This document shows positions 7,030-13,690 of a stretch of DNA of 40,505 nucleotides, in pieces (the stretch's first letter is position 1; every line of letters begins with the position of its first letter). A program made the translations under genes and the position numbers. A model generated the notes under the pieces. That model was not told where the DNA came from. It was given only the letters and a program-made list of their open reading frames with translations, and made no database searches. Source of the DNA: Akkermansiaceae bacterium (GTDB lineage Bacteria; Verrucomicrobiota; Verrucomicrobiia; Verrucomicrobiales; Akkermansiaceae); assembly GCA_903934285.1 (NCBI GenBank), contig CAIZNN010000201.1, positions 1-40,505 on the forward strand, written 5' to 3'.

Positions 7030-7884
7030 TCAGGCAGCGCGGCGGTTTGTTTGCATGTCGGCGGGGAGCCAGGCCATGCACTCGTTCTTGTACTGGCACC
7101 ACGAGCACTGCATGCCCGGTTGCGGGTTGTAGCGGTGGGCGGCAATGCCTTGGACGGCAGTCTCCAGCATGGCGACGACGCGGCGTTTGCGGTGCTCATC
7201 GGCCGGAGGGGATGAAACCCTGATGACCTGGGGCGTCTTGGTTTTCACCAGAAACACGAGGTCGAGCGATGGCGGAACCTGGCCGGTGGCGATCTCCATG
7301 AGGAGCTGATAGCTCACAAGCTGGATTTCGTGGTCGAAGGCCGCGTTGCCCGGATCGGGCTTGGCTGCCGCCGACTTGAAATCGACTGGGGTGAAGTTGC
7401 CTTCAACCAAATCCATCGCGCCTGTCAACGGGACCGACAACCCCGGGATGTTTTCCTTTAACAGGACCTCGACGGCGCGGGGCTTGCCCTTCATGGCTTC
7501 CGGGGAATCCAGATAGGCAGCCACCACGCGCAGTCCATCAAGGCGGGCTTTTTCACGCTCCGCCTCATCGTCAAAGTTCACCGGCCCCTCGTCGCGTTCG
7601 ATGTCTGTGAACGACTTCTCATAGGCTGCCGCAATGGCATCCGGTGAATCATCACCACCCCGCCACCGTGCAATGTGGAATGCCTGGAGCGCCGCATGCA
7701 CCGCCTTGCCCAAATGGAGGGCCACCGGCGTGTTCTTCTTGATGCAGGCCACCCGCTCGAAGTAAAACTTTAGCGAGCACCCGAGATACGACTTTGCCGC
7801 CGATGGGCTGATGTGCTGTGGCAAGGTGCAGGCCCACCGTGTCAGGCCGGTGCTGAACGGTGGGTCGGTGACGGTGGCGATCAT
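7030..7884 (-). CDS. Cas4/RecB-like PD-(D/E)XK nuclease with Fe-S cysteines
   Basis: A 284-residue nuclease-like protein. The core has the RecB-family order: SPSAAKSYLGCSLKFYF with the first cysteine, GKAVHAALQ, GAMDLVEG with the metal-binding Asp, PVDFKSA carrying the D-x-K motif, and QLVSYQLL as the Q-x3-Y motif. Three more cysteines follow in CSWCQYKNEC near the C terminus. Together with the early cysteine they fit the four-Cys Fe-S cluster of Cas4 and AddB. The expected activity is single-strand DNA exonuclease or end-processing. The start at 7884 overlaps the stop of the preceding gene by ATGA; a longer frame to 8172 merely shadows that gene. The tight coupling implies that the two products work together. 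No other cas genes are present. Confidence 0.88.
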   Translation of the reverse strand: MIATVTDPPFSTGLTRWACTLPQHISPSAAKSYLGCSLKFYFERVACIKKNTPVALHLGKAVHAALQAFHIARWRGGDDSPDAIAAAYEKSFTDIERDEGPVNFDDEAEREKARLDGLRVVAAYLDSPEAMKGKPRAVEVLLKENIPGLSVPLTGAMDLVEGNFTPVDFKSAAAKPDPGNAAFDHEIQLVSYQLLMEIATGQVPPSLDLVFLVKTKTPQVIRVSSPPADEHRKRRVVAMLETAVQGIAAHRYNPQPGMQCSWCQYKNECMAWLPADMQTNRRAA

Positions 7885-8531
7885 GCGGCCCTCCTTCCGT
7901 TGGCCCCGTTGGCCCCATTGGCCCCGTTGTAGGCGGAACCGTTGTGGCGTCTGGTGTTGCTCTGGCCGGGGTTGTTGCCGTTGCCATGCGTGTCCAGCAA
8001 CTCGTCGATGAGCCCGGAGGCTTCGATTTTGTTGAGGATTCGCACGCCCTTGCCAAAGCGGTCGATGGCGAGGGCCTCCACATCCGCCTTGTCGAGTTGG
8101 TGTTCCTCGACCAGTTTCAGGATCAGGTCGCGTTGTTTGTCGGAGCATTTCCATGCCGGGCCGCGTTGCCAATTGGCACCATTAGCGCTGTTGTTGTTGG
8201 CACCGTTGTTGGCGGTATGGCTGCGGTTGTTTGTGGCACCGTTGCTGGAGCCGTTCGGCGCTTGGTTGTTGGAGCCATTGCTGCCATTGGCATGGTTGGC
8301 TCCGTTGACTTCCTCCGGCGGGTCCATGCCGTAATCATACGGCGGAACAAAGCCGGTGGTGAGGATCTGCTCATCGACGTTGGTCTGGAGCAGGTGATAG
8401 AGACGCTCGGATTCGGCGGCAATGTCGTCGGTGGTCACCAGCTCGGTTTCAACTGAAACTGAAAACTGGTGGGACGAGTAGCCGGGCAGGCCGAGGCGCT
8501 TGGAATAATTTGCGATCAATTTGATGGCCAT
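7881..8531 (-). CDS. Asn/Gly-rich two-domain protein coupled to the nuclease
   Basis: A 216-residue protein with three visible parts. Residues 1-75 form a domain starting MAIKLIANYSKRLGLPGYSS, with HQFSVSVETEL. Residues about 80-125 are low-complexity Asn/Gly/Ala/Ser. Residues 126-185 form a helical segment with KCSDKQRDLILKLVEEHQ, then FGKGVRILNKIEASGLIDEL. The FG...EAS.LIDEL pattern is one I know from C-terminal tails of phage recombination and single-strand DNA proteins, so a DNA-related role is inferred. A second NGANGANG tail ends the protein. The start at 8531 is chosen because residues before it read through intergenic terminator sequence. It overlaps the nuclease gene by ATGA. Confidence 0.75.
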   Translation of the reverse strand: MAIKLIANYSKRLGLPGYSSHQFSVSVETELVTTDDIAAESERLYHLLQTNVDEQILTTGFVPPYDYGMDPPEEVNGANHANGSNGSNNQAPNGSSNGATNNRSHTANNGANNNSANGANWQRGPAWKCSDKQRDLILKLVEEHQLDKADVEALAIDRFGKGVRILNKIEASGLIDELLDTHGNGNNPGQSNTRRHNGSAYNGANGANGANGRRAA

Positions 8532-8574
8532 GATGTTGGTTGGTTGGCTGTTGGTTTGGTTGGGGGTGGAAACG

Positions 8575-8601
8575 AAAATGCCCGGGGGGGTGCCGGGCAT
8601 T
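8575..8601 (-). terminator. Intrinsic terminator
   Basis: On the minus strand AATGCCCGG pairs with CCGGGCATT, followed by TTCGTTTCC. It lies between the 69-residue gene ending at 8632 and the next start at 8531, so it separates the two. Confidence 0.7.
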
Positions 8602-8631
8602 CACGGGCTGGTGTTTTTGTTGGGCCGATGC

Positions 8632-8841
8632 TCAGGCGGCATCGACCTCGCGTGATGGAATCACCGATGGCTCCTCCTCACATACATGCAGCGATGGAGA
8701 AACCTCGTTGAATGCGCCGAGCGACTGCCGGAGCAGGTCGTCGGCCAGGCGCGTCATTGGCATCCGGCGGCGCTGGCCCTCGCGGTAGAGCGCGCGGACC
8801 ACGTCGTCGGACAGACGCGGGGAATACAGGGTGCGGGACAT
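8632..8841 (-). CDS. Small helical protein, possibly ribbon-helix-helix
   Basis: A 69-residue protein beginning MSRTLYSPRLSDDVVRALYR and continuing EGQRRRMPMTRLADDLLRQS. A short strand followed by two helices, the second with T-R-L-A-D-D-L-L, is the layout of a ribbon-helix-helix DNA-binding domain. The similarity is of pattern only. The tail is acidic (CEEEPS, SREVDAA) and may be unstructured. The start at 8841 is the first ATG giving a normal protein; upstream codons come from GGTTGGTGGGG repeats. It is followed by a terminator. It could be a regulator of the cluster or an antitoxin-like protein; no partner toxin is obvious. Confidence 0.65.
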   Translation of the reverse strand: MSRTLYSPRLSDDVVRALYREGQRRRMPMTRLADDLLRQSLGAFNEVSPSLHVCEEEPSVIPSREVDAA

Positions 8842-8888
8842 GGGGTGCGGGTTGGTTGGTGGGGATTGGTGCCGGGTTGGTGCTGGTT

Positions 8889-9032
8889 TCAAGACGGCCT
8901 GAGCATCCTGTAAAACAGGGTGACCAGTGCGGCACCGATCAACATCGGCACCCAGTAGTCCGAAAAGATCGAACAGCTCAACGCGACGATAGAGATCCAT
9001 GCGAAACTTTTGATGTATGAGTCGGGGTTCAT
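8889..9032 (-). CDS. Mini membrane protein, paralogue 1
   Basis: A 47-residue ORF starting MNPDSYIKSFAWISIVALSC. A first hydrophobic stretch (residues 10-23) and a second (WVPMLIGAALVTLFY) are separated by a short polar turn, so it can form a two-helix hairpin in the membrane. It is clearly related to the next ORF at 9066-9287: both share MN....Y......I.IV.LSC.I, then W...LIG.A.V.L. That shared pattern is the main evidence that both are real genes. Function unknown; the size suits a small holin-like or membrane-accessory peptide, but nothing proves that. Confidence 0.65.
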   Translation of the reverse strand: MNPDSYIKSFAWISIVALSCSIFSDYWVPMLIGAALVTLFYRMLRPS

Positions 9033-9065
9033 GAGATGTTGTGTTGGTGGTGGACCTGCTGGCAA

Positions 9066-9287
9066 TCATGCTCTGGCGGCGAACCTGCGTCCGCCCATTT
9101 GGCCAAAGTTTGAGCGCCGGGTTGTGGAGTTTTCGATAGGCGCCTGGATCAGCTCGTCATTGCGGAGCAATAGGACGACCACCGCGCCACCGATGAGCAC
9201 ATGCGCCCAGGTGCACGGAAGGATCGCGCAACTCAAGCCGACGATGGCAATTGTTGCGTATCCTTGGAGATAGAGTCTCGAATTCAT
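9066..9287 (-). CDS. Mini membrane protein, paralogue 2
   Basis: A 73-residue protein, MNSRLYLQGYATIAIVGLSC followed by a second hydrophobic block with HVLIGGAVVVLLL. It aligns along its first 45 residues with the ORF at 8889-9032. It then adds a polar, Arg-rich tail of about 28 residues (ENSTTRRSNFGQMGGRR) that should lie in the cytoplasm. The pair looks like a tandem duplication with divergence. No function is recognised. It is co-oriented with the lipoprotein gene before it, 33 bases away. Confidence 0.65.
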   Translation of the reverse strand: MNSRLYLQGYATIAIVGLSCAILPCTWAHVLIGGAVVVLLLRNDELIQAPIENSTTRRSNFGQMGGRRFAARA

Positions 9288-9320
9288 GTGCAGGGATGGT
9301 TGGGGTAGGAATGCTGGGGT

Positions 9321-9602
9321 TCATTTGAGGAGGCGGCCGAGCACGGCGACGACAGCCGCGCCAAGCATGGCGAAGCCGATGACCTTGAGGCCGTCGCCTA
9401 CCGGACGGGTGTCGGTGACGGGCACCGGCGCGACTTTGGGCGTGTCGTCCTGGCAAGCGCTGACCGCCATGCAGCAGCCGAGGACGGGCAGGAGCAGCAG
9501 GGTGTTGAAGCGGCGGGTTTTCAGCCTGCGTGATTTCCCACGGGGGCGGGGGCCGGAAACGGGGCGGTGGATGACGGGTGGGTGGATGTTGGGATGGATC
9601 AT
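9321..9602 (-). CDS. Small lipoprotein with C-terminal membrane segment
   Basis: A 93-residue protein with an N-terminal stretch rich in His, Pro and Arg, then basic residues KSRRLKTRRF followed by a hydrophobic core LLLLPVLGCCMAVSAC. AVSAC is a good lipobox, so the cysteine would become the lipidated N terminus after cleavage. The mature part is short (QDDTPKVAPVPV...) and ends with a hydrophobic helix VIGFAMLGAAVVAVLG, an unusual second membrane segment. The start may be even nearer the lipobox than 9602; no good ribosome-binding site decides it. It resembles small accessory lipoproteins of phage lysis or conjugation clusters only in general form. Confidence 0.55.
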   Translation of the reverse strand: MIHPNIHPPVIHRPVSGPRPRGKSRRLKTRRFNTLLLLPVLGCCMAVSACQDDTPKVAPVPVTDTRPVGDGLKVIGFAMLGAAVVAVLGRLLK

Positions 9603-9650
9603 GGTAGGGGGTGTTTGGTGGTTGATGTTAGTGTTGGGGTTGATGGGCAT

Positions 9651-9683
9651 AAAACGCAGAACGCCCGGCGCGTTGCCGGGCGT
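9651..9683 (-). terminator. Hairpin, probable terminator
   Basis: On the minus strand ACGCCCGGC pairs perfectly with GCCGGGCGT around a 5-base loop. A TTTT run follows 6 bases later, which is further from the stem than usual. It lies between the small ORF ending at 9777 and the lipoprotein start. Confidence 0.55.
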
Positions 9684-9776
9684 ATTGCTGCGGGTGACGG
9701 GTCAGACCACGGCGGTCTTCGTCACAGTTTTATGACACGGTGGGGGCGGCGATTGCATCACGCCGGCGCCGGGCGG

Positions 9777-9902
9777 TCACACCGGCGGCCCGGTCGCCTT
9801 GAACGCAAAGGCAAAGAACGCGGCGACGCCCAGAAAGGCGAATGCCACGAGGTAATTCCACGCGAGCTTCTCCTTCAAAATGACATCCCCTACGCCAATC
9901 AT
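9777..9902 (-). CDS. Small single-pass membrane protein
   Basis: A 41-residue ORF, MIGVGDVILKEKLAWNYLVA continuing FAFLGVAAFFAFAF and ending KATGPPV. It has one strong transmembrane helix with charged residues before it and a short basic tail. An overlapping frame gives a longer but Arg-rich and implausible product. Size and layout resemble the neighbouring mini membrane proteins, though the sequence is not obviously related. It is followed by the hairpin at 9651-9683. Treated as a probable gene only. Confidence 0.5.
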   Translation of the reverse strand: MIGVGDVILKEKLAWNYLVAFAFLGVAAFFAFAFKATGPPV

Positions 9903-9963
9903 AGTCTCCGCGAGCCGCAATATTTGTCCATCCTCTCATTGCTGCCCCATGTCTGCTGTTACG

Positions 9964-11046
9964 TCATGGGTTCAGATTTTTTAATTCGTCCTGAATGCGA
10001 GCTTGGATCATTTCAATAGCTTCGTTTTGTTGGGCTATATTGCGTTTGTGCGCATCTTCGGCATTTCGGAGTAAATCAGACTCATGGGGATTTGAGGCGG
10101 CTTGAGCCTTGGCTGATTTGAGAACGGTGTCGGCTTGTTGCAGTTTCTTTCCCGACTCCTCTTCAGTGGCTTGTAGCACCTTCTTGAGGGCATTAAGAGG
10201 GGCAGTAATGGCTTCCCGGCGTCTTTGAAACTTACGCTCCACCGGTTCGCCGACAGGATCAACAACCATTCTCTCTCTTGCCTCACTCCATTGCCTCGCC
10301 TCCAAGACTACTTTGTCGAGGTAGGCGATCATATTGGCAACTTCACTTTCGGAATAGCCGTATCTCAGTAGGTTATCTAACTCCAGACTGGATGAAGCCA
10401 GCAATGCCCCATGTTTCAAACGCTCCCGGTTAATCAACAATCTCACCTTGGGAGCATTCTCGTCCTCTTTAGATTTCTGCTTGTGCGCGTGATCCATTAC
10501 AGAGAGACGGAGTAAGTCACCTGCTAATCCTAGAGCTGCCTGTGCCGCAACCCATTCAAGCTGAAGCATTTTTTCGGTCTTTGGCGTGTCCTGTTTTACG
10601 ATGCGCTTATGCCAATGATCCCTTGCTCTAGTGTAATGAGTCAAGGATTCGGAAATATACCTGCAAATGTCGGATGCCCCAGGAATTAGATCATCGATAT
10701 TTATGGCGCTCATCTCCCCTGTCACATTGTTCACCTTTGCTGAGAATTCAACCAACTGATCATTGTATTTTTGATAGCTAACACCAATCCCTGCGGCGGA
10801 ATTCAACTTATTCCCTTCGTCAAGGGCCTCTTTAGCGGTCGCTAGGAATGGAGCTGCTGCCTCAGCTTTTGACTTCTCGATGGCAATCTCACGTTCAATT
10901 TTGGCTTTCGCCTGACCGGCCCTAGAACGGTTATGCATGCCTGCCAAAAATAACAGGACGAGTGCAGTAGCAACTGCTCCGCCAAGCGACCAAATGCACC
11001 AGAAAGGAACCGCCCCAATGTTTTTCATCTGCTTCATAATATTCAA
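9964..11046 (-). CDS. Membrane-anchored coiled-coil protein downstream of drmC
   Basis: A 360-residue protein that I do not recognise. A transmembrane helix near the N terminus (FWCIWSLGGAVATALVLLFL) is followed by long stretches rich in Ala, Glu, Lys and Gln that predict coiled coil, for example AKAKIEREIAIEKSKAEAAA and the last 90 residues. The central part (about 120-260) is helical with LEWVAAQAALGLAGDLLRL. It starts 38 bases after the drmC stop on the same strand, so it could be the last gene of the drmA-drmB-drmC unit. Its base composition is lower in GC than drm genes (31 of 60 in bases 10801-10860), suggesting a different origin. The start may be the ATG at 11046 or 11037. Confidence 0.8.
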   Translation of the reverse strand: MNIMKQMKNIGAVPFWCIWSLGGAVATALVLLFLAGMHNRSRAGQAKAKIEREIAIEKSKAEAAAPFLATAKEALDEGNKLNSAAGIGVSYQKYNDQLVEFSAKVNNVTGEMSAINIDDLIPGASDICRYISESLTHYTRARDHWHKRIVKQDTPKTEKMLQLEWVAAQAALGLAGDLLRLSVMDHAHKQKSKEDENAPKVRLLINRERLKHGALLASSSLELDNLLRYGYSESEVANMIAYLDKVVLEARQWSEARERMVVDPVGEPVERKFQRRREAITAPLNALKKVLQATEEESGKKLQQADTVLKSAKAQAASNPHESDLLRNAEDAHKRNIAQQNEAIEMIQARIQDELKNLNP

Positions 11047-11084
11047 TCGTTAGGCTTGGCTGGGGGCTTTCCGGTTATGGAGCC

Positions 11085-11867
11085 TCAAACACGGCTCAGG
11101 ATTCCATTCTGTTCAAGTGTCCGAAAATGCTCACAAATGCCGGCCACGACGCCGGGATCCCTGATGATCGCTCCCATCTCCATGTTGCGGTTGAAGGCGT
11201 CGTCCGTGAGGTTGGCGCTTCCGATAATGGCTGTGTGGTCGATGACGGCGCACTTGACGTGCAACTTGCCGGGTTTGCCCGCCTGGTTGCATTCGCGGTT
11301 TTCGATGGGCCAGTGGAGGAACCGGACCTTGTCGAGGCTAACGTCTTTGAAGGCATTGGCCGCGTCAAAGCTGAGTTGCCCCGCAGAGGCCTGCTCGCTT
11401 TCCAGCAGGAGGGTCACCGCGACGCCGCGGTCGATGGCTTTGCTCAGGTGCTCGCACAACAAGGGCACCCGGTGGGCAGCGAAGGTCACGAGAAAAACCC
11501 GCTGCTCTGCTTTGGATAGAAGGTCATAGAGGACCTGGTCGATTCTCCGGATCGGAAACGTGCCGTTGGCGGGACCGCTCCAGACGATGTCGATCATCCC
11601 TGGCGAAGATGAGACCCATGCGTCGATGACCTCGAATGCGGTGGCGATCTCCGCCCAGGAAGAAACCTCGCATTCCTTGAGCGCATGCCTGAGAGCCCAG
11701 GATTGATCGGGGTTCAGAAGTGATGCCGCGAGATTGGCCGCCGCAGTACCCGTGGGCACTCCCGGAGCTATGCGGTAAGTGGCCGCCAGGGAAAGCCAGA
11801 CATCGTGGGGCACCCTCTCGCGGATGTCTCGCAGCTTATCAATGAATTCTGACGGGAGAGGCATCAT
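11085..11867 (-). CDS. drmC: DISARM protein DrmC, phospholipase D-like
   Basis: A 260-residue PLD-superfamily protein. The catalytic motif is complete: His203, Lys205 and Asp210 in KLHVKCAVID, followed by IIGSANLTDDAF and later NMEMG, as in PLD nucleases. Only one HKD motif is present, so an active enzyme would need a dimer, as for the single-motif Nuc family. The first 90 residues are helical and specific to this family. DrmC is a core-neighbourhood component of DISARM, though in the published Bacillus system it was reported dispensable for protection against some phages. Its start overlaps the drmB stop by ATGA, so it is translated with drmB. No signal peptide, hence cytoplasmic. Confidence 0.93.
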   Translation of the reverse strand: MMPLPSEFIDKLRDIRERVPHDVWLSLAATYRIAPGVPTGTAAANLAASLLNPDQSWALRHALKECEVSSWAEIATAFEVIDAWVSSSPGMIDIVWSGPANGTFPIRRIDQVLYDLLSKAEQRVFLVTFAAHRVPLLCEHLSKAIDRGVAVTLLLESEQASAGQLSFDAANAFKDVSLDKVRFLHWPIENRECNQAGKPGKLHVKCAVIDHTAIIGSANLTDDAFNRNMEMGAIIRDPGVVAGICEHFRTLEQNGILSRV

Positions 11868-13690
11868 GATTCCGTGAAGAACTCGACGCCCTTCGAGGCG
11901 AACGTGCCGAACAGAGCGTTGCGGTCGAGATAGCGGTTACCCTTTTCGCAGGATGTCTCCGGAGCGAATAGGCAGGCGTGGCAACTTGCGCCGTGGATGC
12001 CGCGACCGTCGCCGGTCGGCGGGTGCTCGGAGCAGAGCGGGTCCGAGCCACAGATTTTCAGGGCTTCGAGTGCCTGGTGAATCTGGCGCCCCAGGCTCGT
12101 GGGATCGCCAAGCTGGACGAGTCCGCCGAGCGTCCCCTCGCTGTCGGAGGCCGCGGTGTAGAGGAGGATGCCGGCCATCGGCCCGTGATCCTCGCCGGGT
12201 TGGAGACAGTAGATGCGCTCGCGGATGCTGGCGGCAGTGTAGCCGCACTCCAGAGCAATCTGGCGCATCAGTGCATGGGACAGCGAATGGATGATCACAT
12301 AGCGCATGCCGGGGAAATGATCTCCTGGCGGGTTTTGATTGCGCATGGCCCGCCACACCTTGTGGGCAGCCAAGAACTCGGCTTCAAGGCGTTTCACCTC
12401 CGGCTTAGCCTCCCACGCTTGGAGTGCCGTCTCGTTGAACCTAACGAAGATCCCCTCGCCGCGGACTTCCGAGGCAGGCAACCAAGTGGGACTTTGCCTG
12501 CACAGCGGTGTCTGTCGGTCGTCGTTTTGGAGGTCCACTTCGGCGAAGTCACCCTTTGACTCCAGCCGGGTAAAGGCGATTAGAGTCCGCACTTCCCGCA
12601 ACACCTCCACGAGTGTGGTCTCACCAAACAGATGCTCGTATCCCAACGGGGCGGCGATCCGCCGTGCCCGGAATTCATCCGTGGCGGGCAGCGGCGTCGT
12701 GGTTGCCAGCAACTCCCATTCGGGAATCTTCAAATCGGAGGATTCTCCAACTCTGGTGCCCGTGCCTGCCAGCTTGGTTTGGATGGCGGCCCATACCTGC
12801 TCGACAGAAATGCCGATGAATGCGGGGAAATTCTGCGGCAGGAGCGCCCATTTGGCCACTTCAAGGGACGGCAAATCCTTGAGCTTCACCCAATGCTTCT
12901 CGATGAGCAGGCCGAGTTTGTCAGTGGCCCGCGGAATAGTCAGCGCGGACATCACGATGGGAAACCAACTGTTGGATGCGCCCAGCAGGATGGTCTTGGC
13001 CGTCTCTTTGCAACCCTTGGGATCGTTCATCCGCAGATGCGGGTGATGACCGCGGCATTGGATCTTGAACTCGTCGGTATCGAAGGCATCCGCCATGCGG
13101 CGGTCTTTCTTGCAGGTCTCGCACTTGATGATGATGTCGGAGGCGTCGCCCGCCACCCCGAATTCCCGGATGCTCAGGCGTGCGCCATTGCAGGGCTTGG
13201 TTTGCTTATGGACAAACTCCACCCACGGGAAATCCGATAGATGTCCCTCCCGGCAGGCCAGCAGGAAACGAACCGGCAGAACCGTGGGCGGTCGCTGGGC
13301 CTTGCAATTGTGATGGACATAGCGGGTCCGATCCGGCCGATAGGGGTCCTGAACCAACTGGAAGTGGCCGGAATCGATGGTACCCAGCAGCGAACAGAAA
13401 GGACAGCGCAACCACCGCGGGAAAGGCGCGACGGGCACTCCCTTGGCTGCCGCGGTGGGATCGTTATCGTCATCGAACGTGACCGGCGGCAGCAAGAGTT
13501 GGCGCACTTGCGGCCCCATTCGCTCCTGCACGGCCGCGAGCAAGCGCTCCTCGGAGATTTCCTGGCACTGATGCGTGTCCCAGTCATCGAGCCCAAGGAT
13601 CAGGGCCGACATGTTGGGAAGGTCCATGATCGCGCCCACACCGAATGTGTAGATCAACTGGCTGGGTCTGAGTTCTCCGAGTTCGTTCAT
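11864..13690 (-). CDS. drmB: DISARM protein DrmB (DUF1998)
   Basis: A 608-residue protein that begins MNELGELRPSQLIYTFGVGA, the usual DrmB opening, with GAIMDLPNMSALILGLDDW. Zinc-binding Cys groups are seen in RCPFCSLLG with HHNC, in KCETCKKD, and in the C-terminal CGSDPLCSEHPP and SCHACLFAPETSC. The DUF1998 domain occupies roughly 440-600, with IIHSLSHALMRQIALECGY and GILLYTAASDSEGTLGGL. In DISARM, DrmA and DrmB form a complex that binds DNA with a 5' overhang; DrmB is the non-helicase subunit. It is coupled by ATGA overlaps to both drmA upstream and drmC downstream. Length is normal for the family. Confidence 0.95.
   Translation of the reverse strand: MNELGELRPSQLIYTFGVGAIMDLPNMSALILGLDDWDTHQCQEISEERLLAAVQERMGPQVRQLLLPPVTFDDDNDPTAAAKGVPVAPFPRWLRCPFCSLLGTIDSGHFQLVQDPYRPDRTRYVHHNCKAQRPPTVLPVRFLLACREGHLSDFPWVEFVHKQTKPCNGARLSIREFGVAGDASDIIIKCETCKKDRRMADAFDTDEFKIQCRGHHPHLRMNDPKGCKETAKTILLGASNSWFPIVMSALTIPRATDKLGLLIEKHWVKLKDLPSLEVAKWALLPQNFPAFIGISVEQVWAAIQTKLAGTGTRVGESSDLKIPEWELLATTTPLPATDEFRARRIAAPLGYEHLFGETTLVEVLREVRTLIAFTRLESKGDFAEVDLQNDDRQTPLCRQSPTWLPASEVRGEGIFVRFNETALQAWEAKPEVKRLEAEFLAAHKVWRAMRNQNPPGDHFPGMRYVIIHSLSHALMRQIALECGYTAASIRERIYCLQPGEDHGPMAGILLYTAASDSEGTLGGLVQLGDPTSLGRQIHQALEALKICGSDPLCSEHPPTGDGRGIHGASCHACLFAPETSCEKGNRYLDRNALFGTFASKGVEFFTES

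Noticed and set aside
9730-9939. 69-residue minus frame overlapping the 41-residue membrane ORF
   Set aside because: It is Arg-rich without hydrophobic or domain pattern; the other frame gives a clean transmembrane helix with a proper start and stop.
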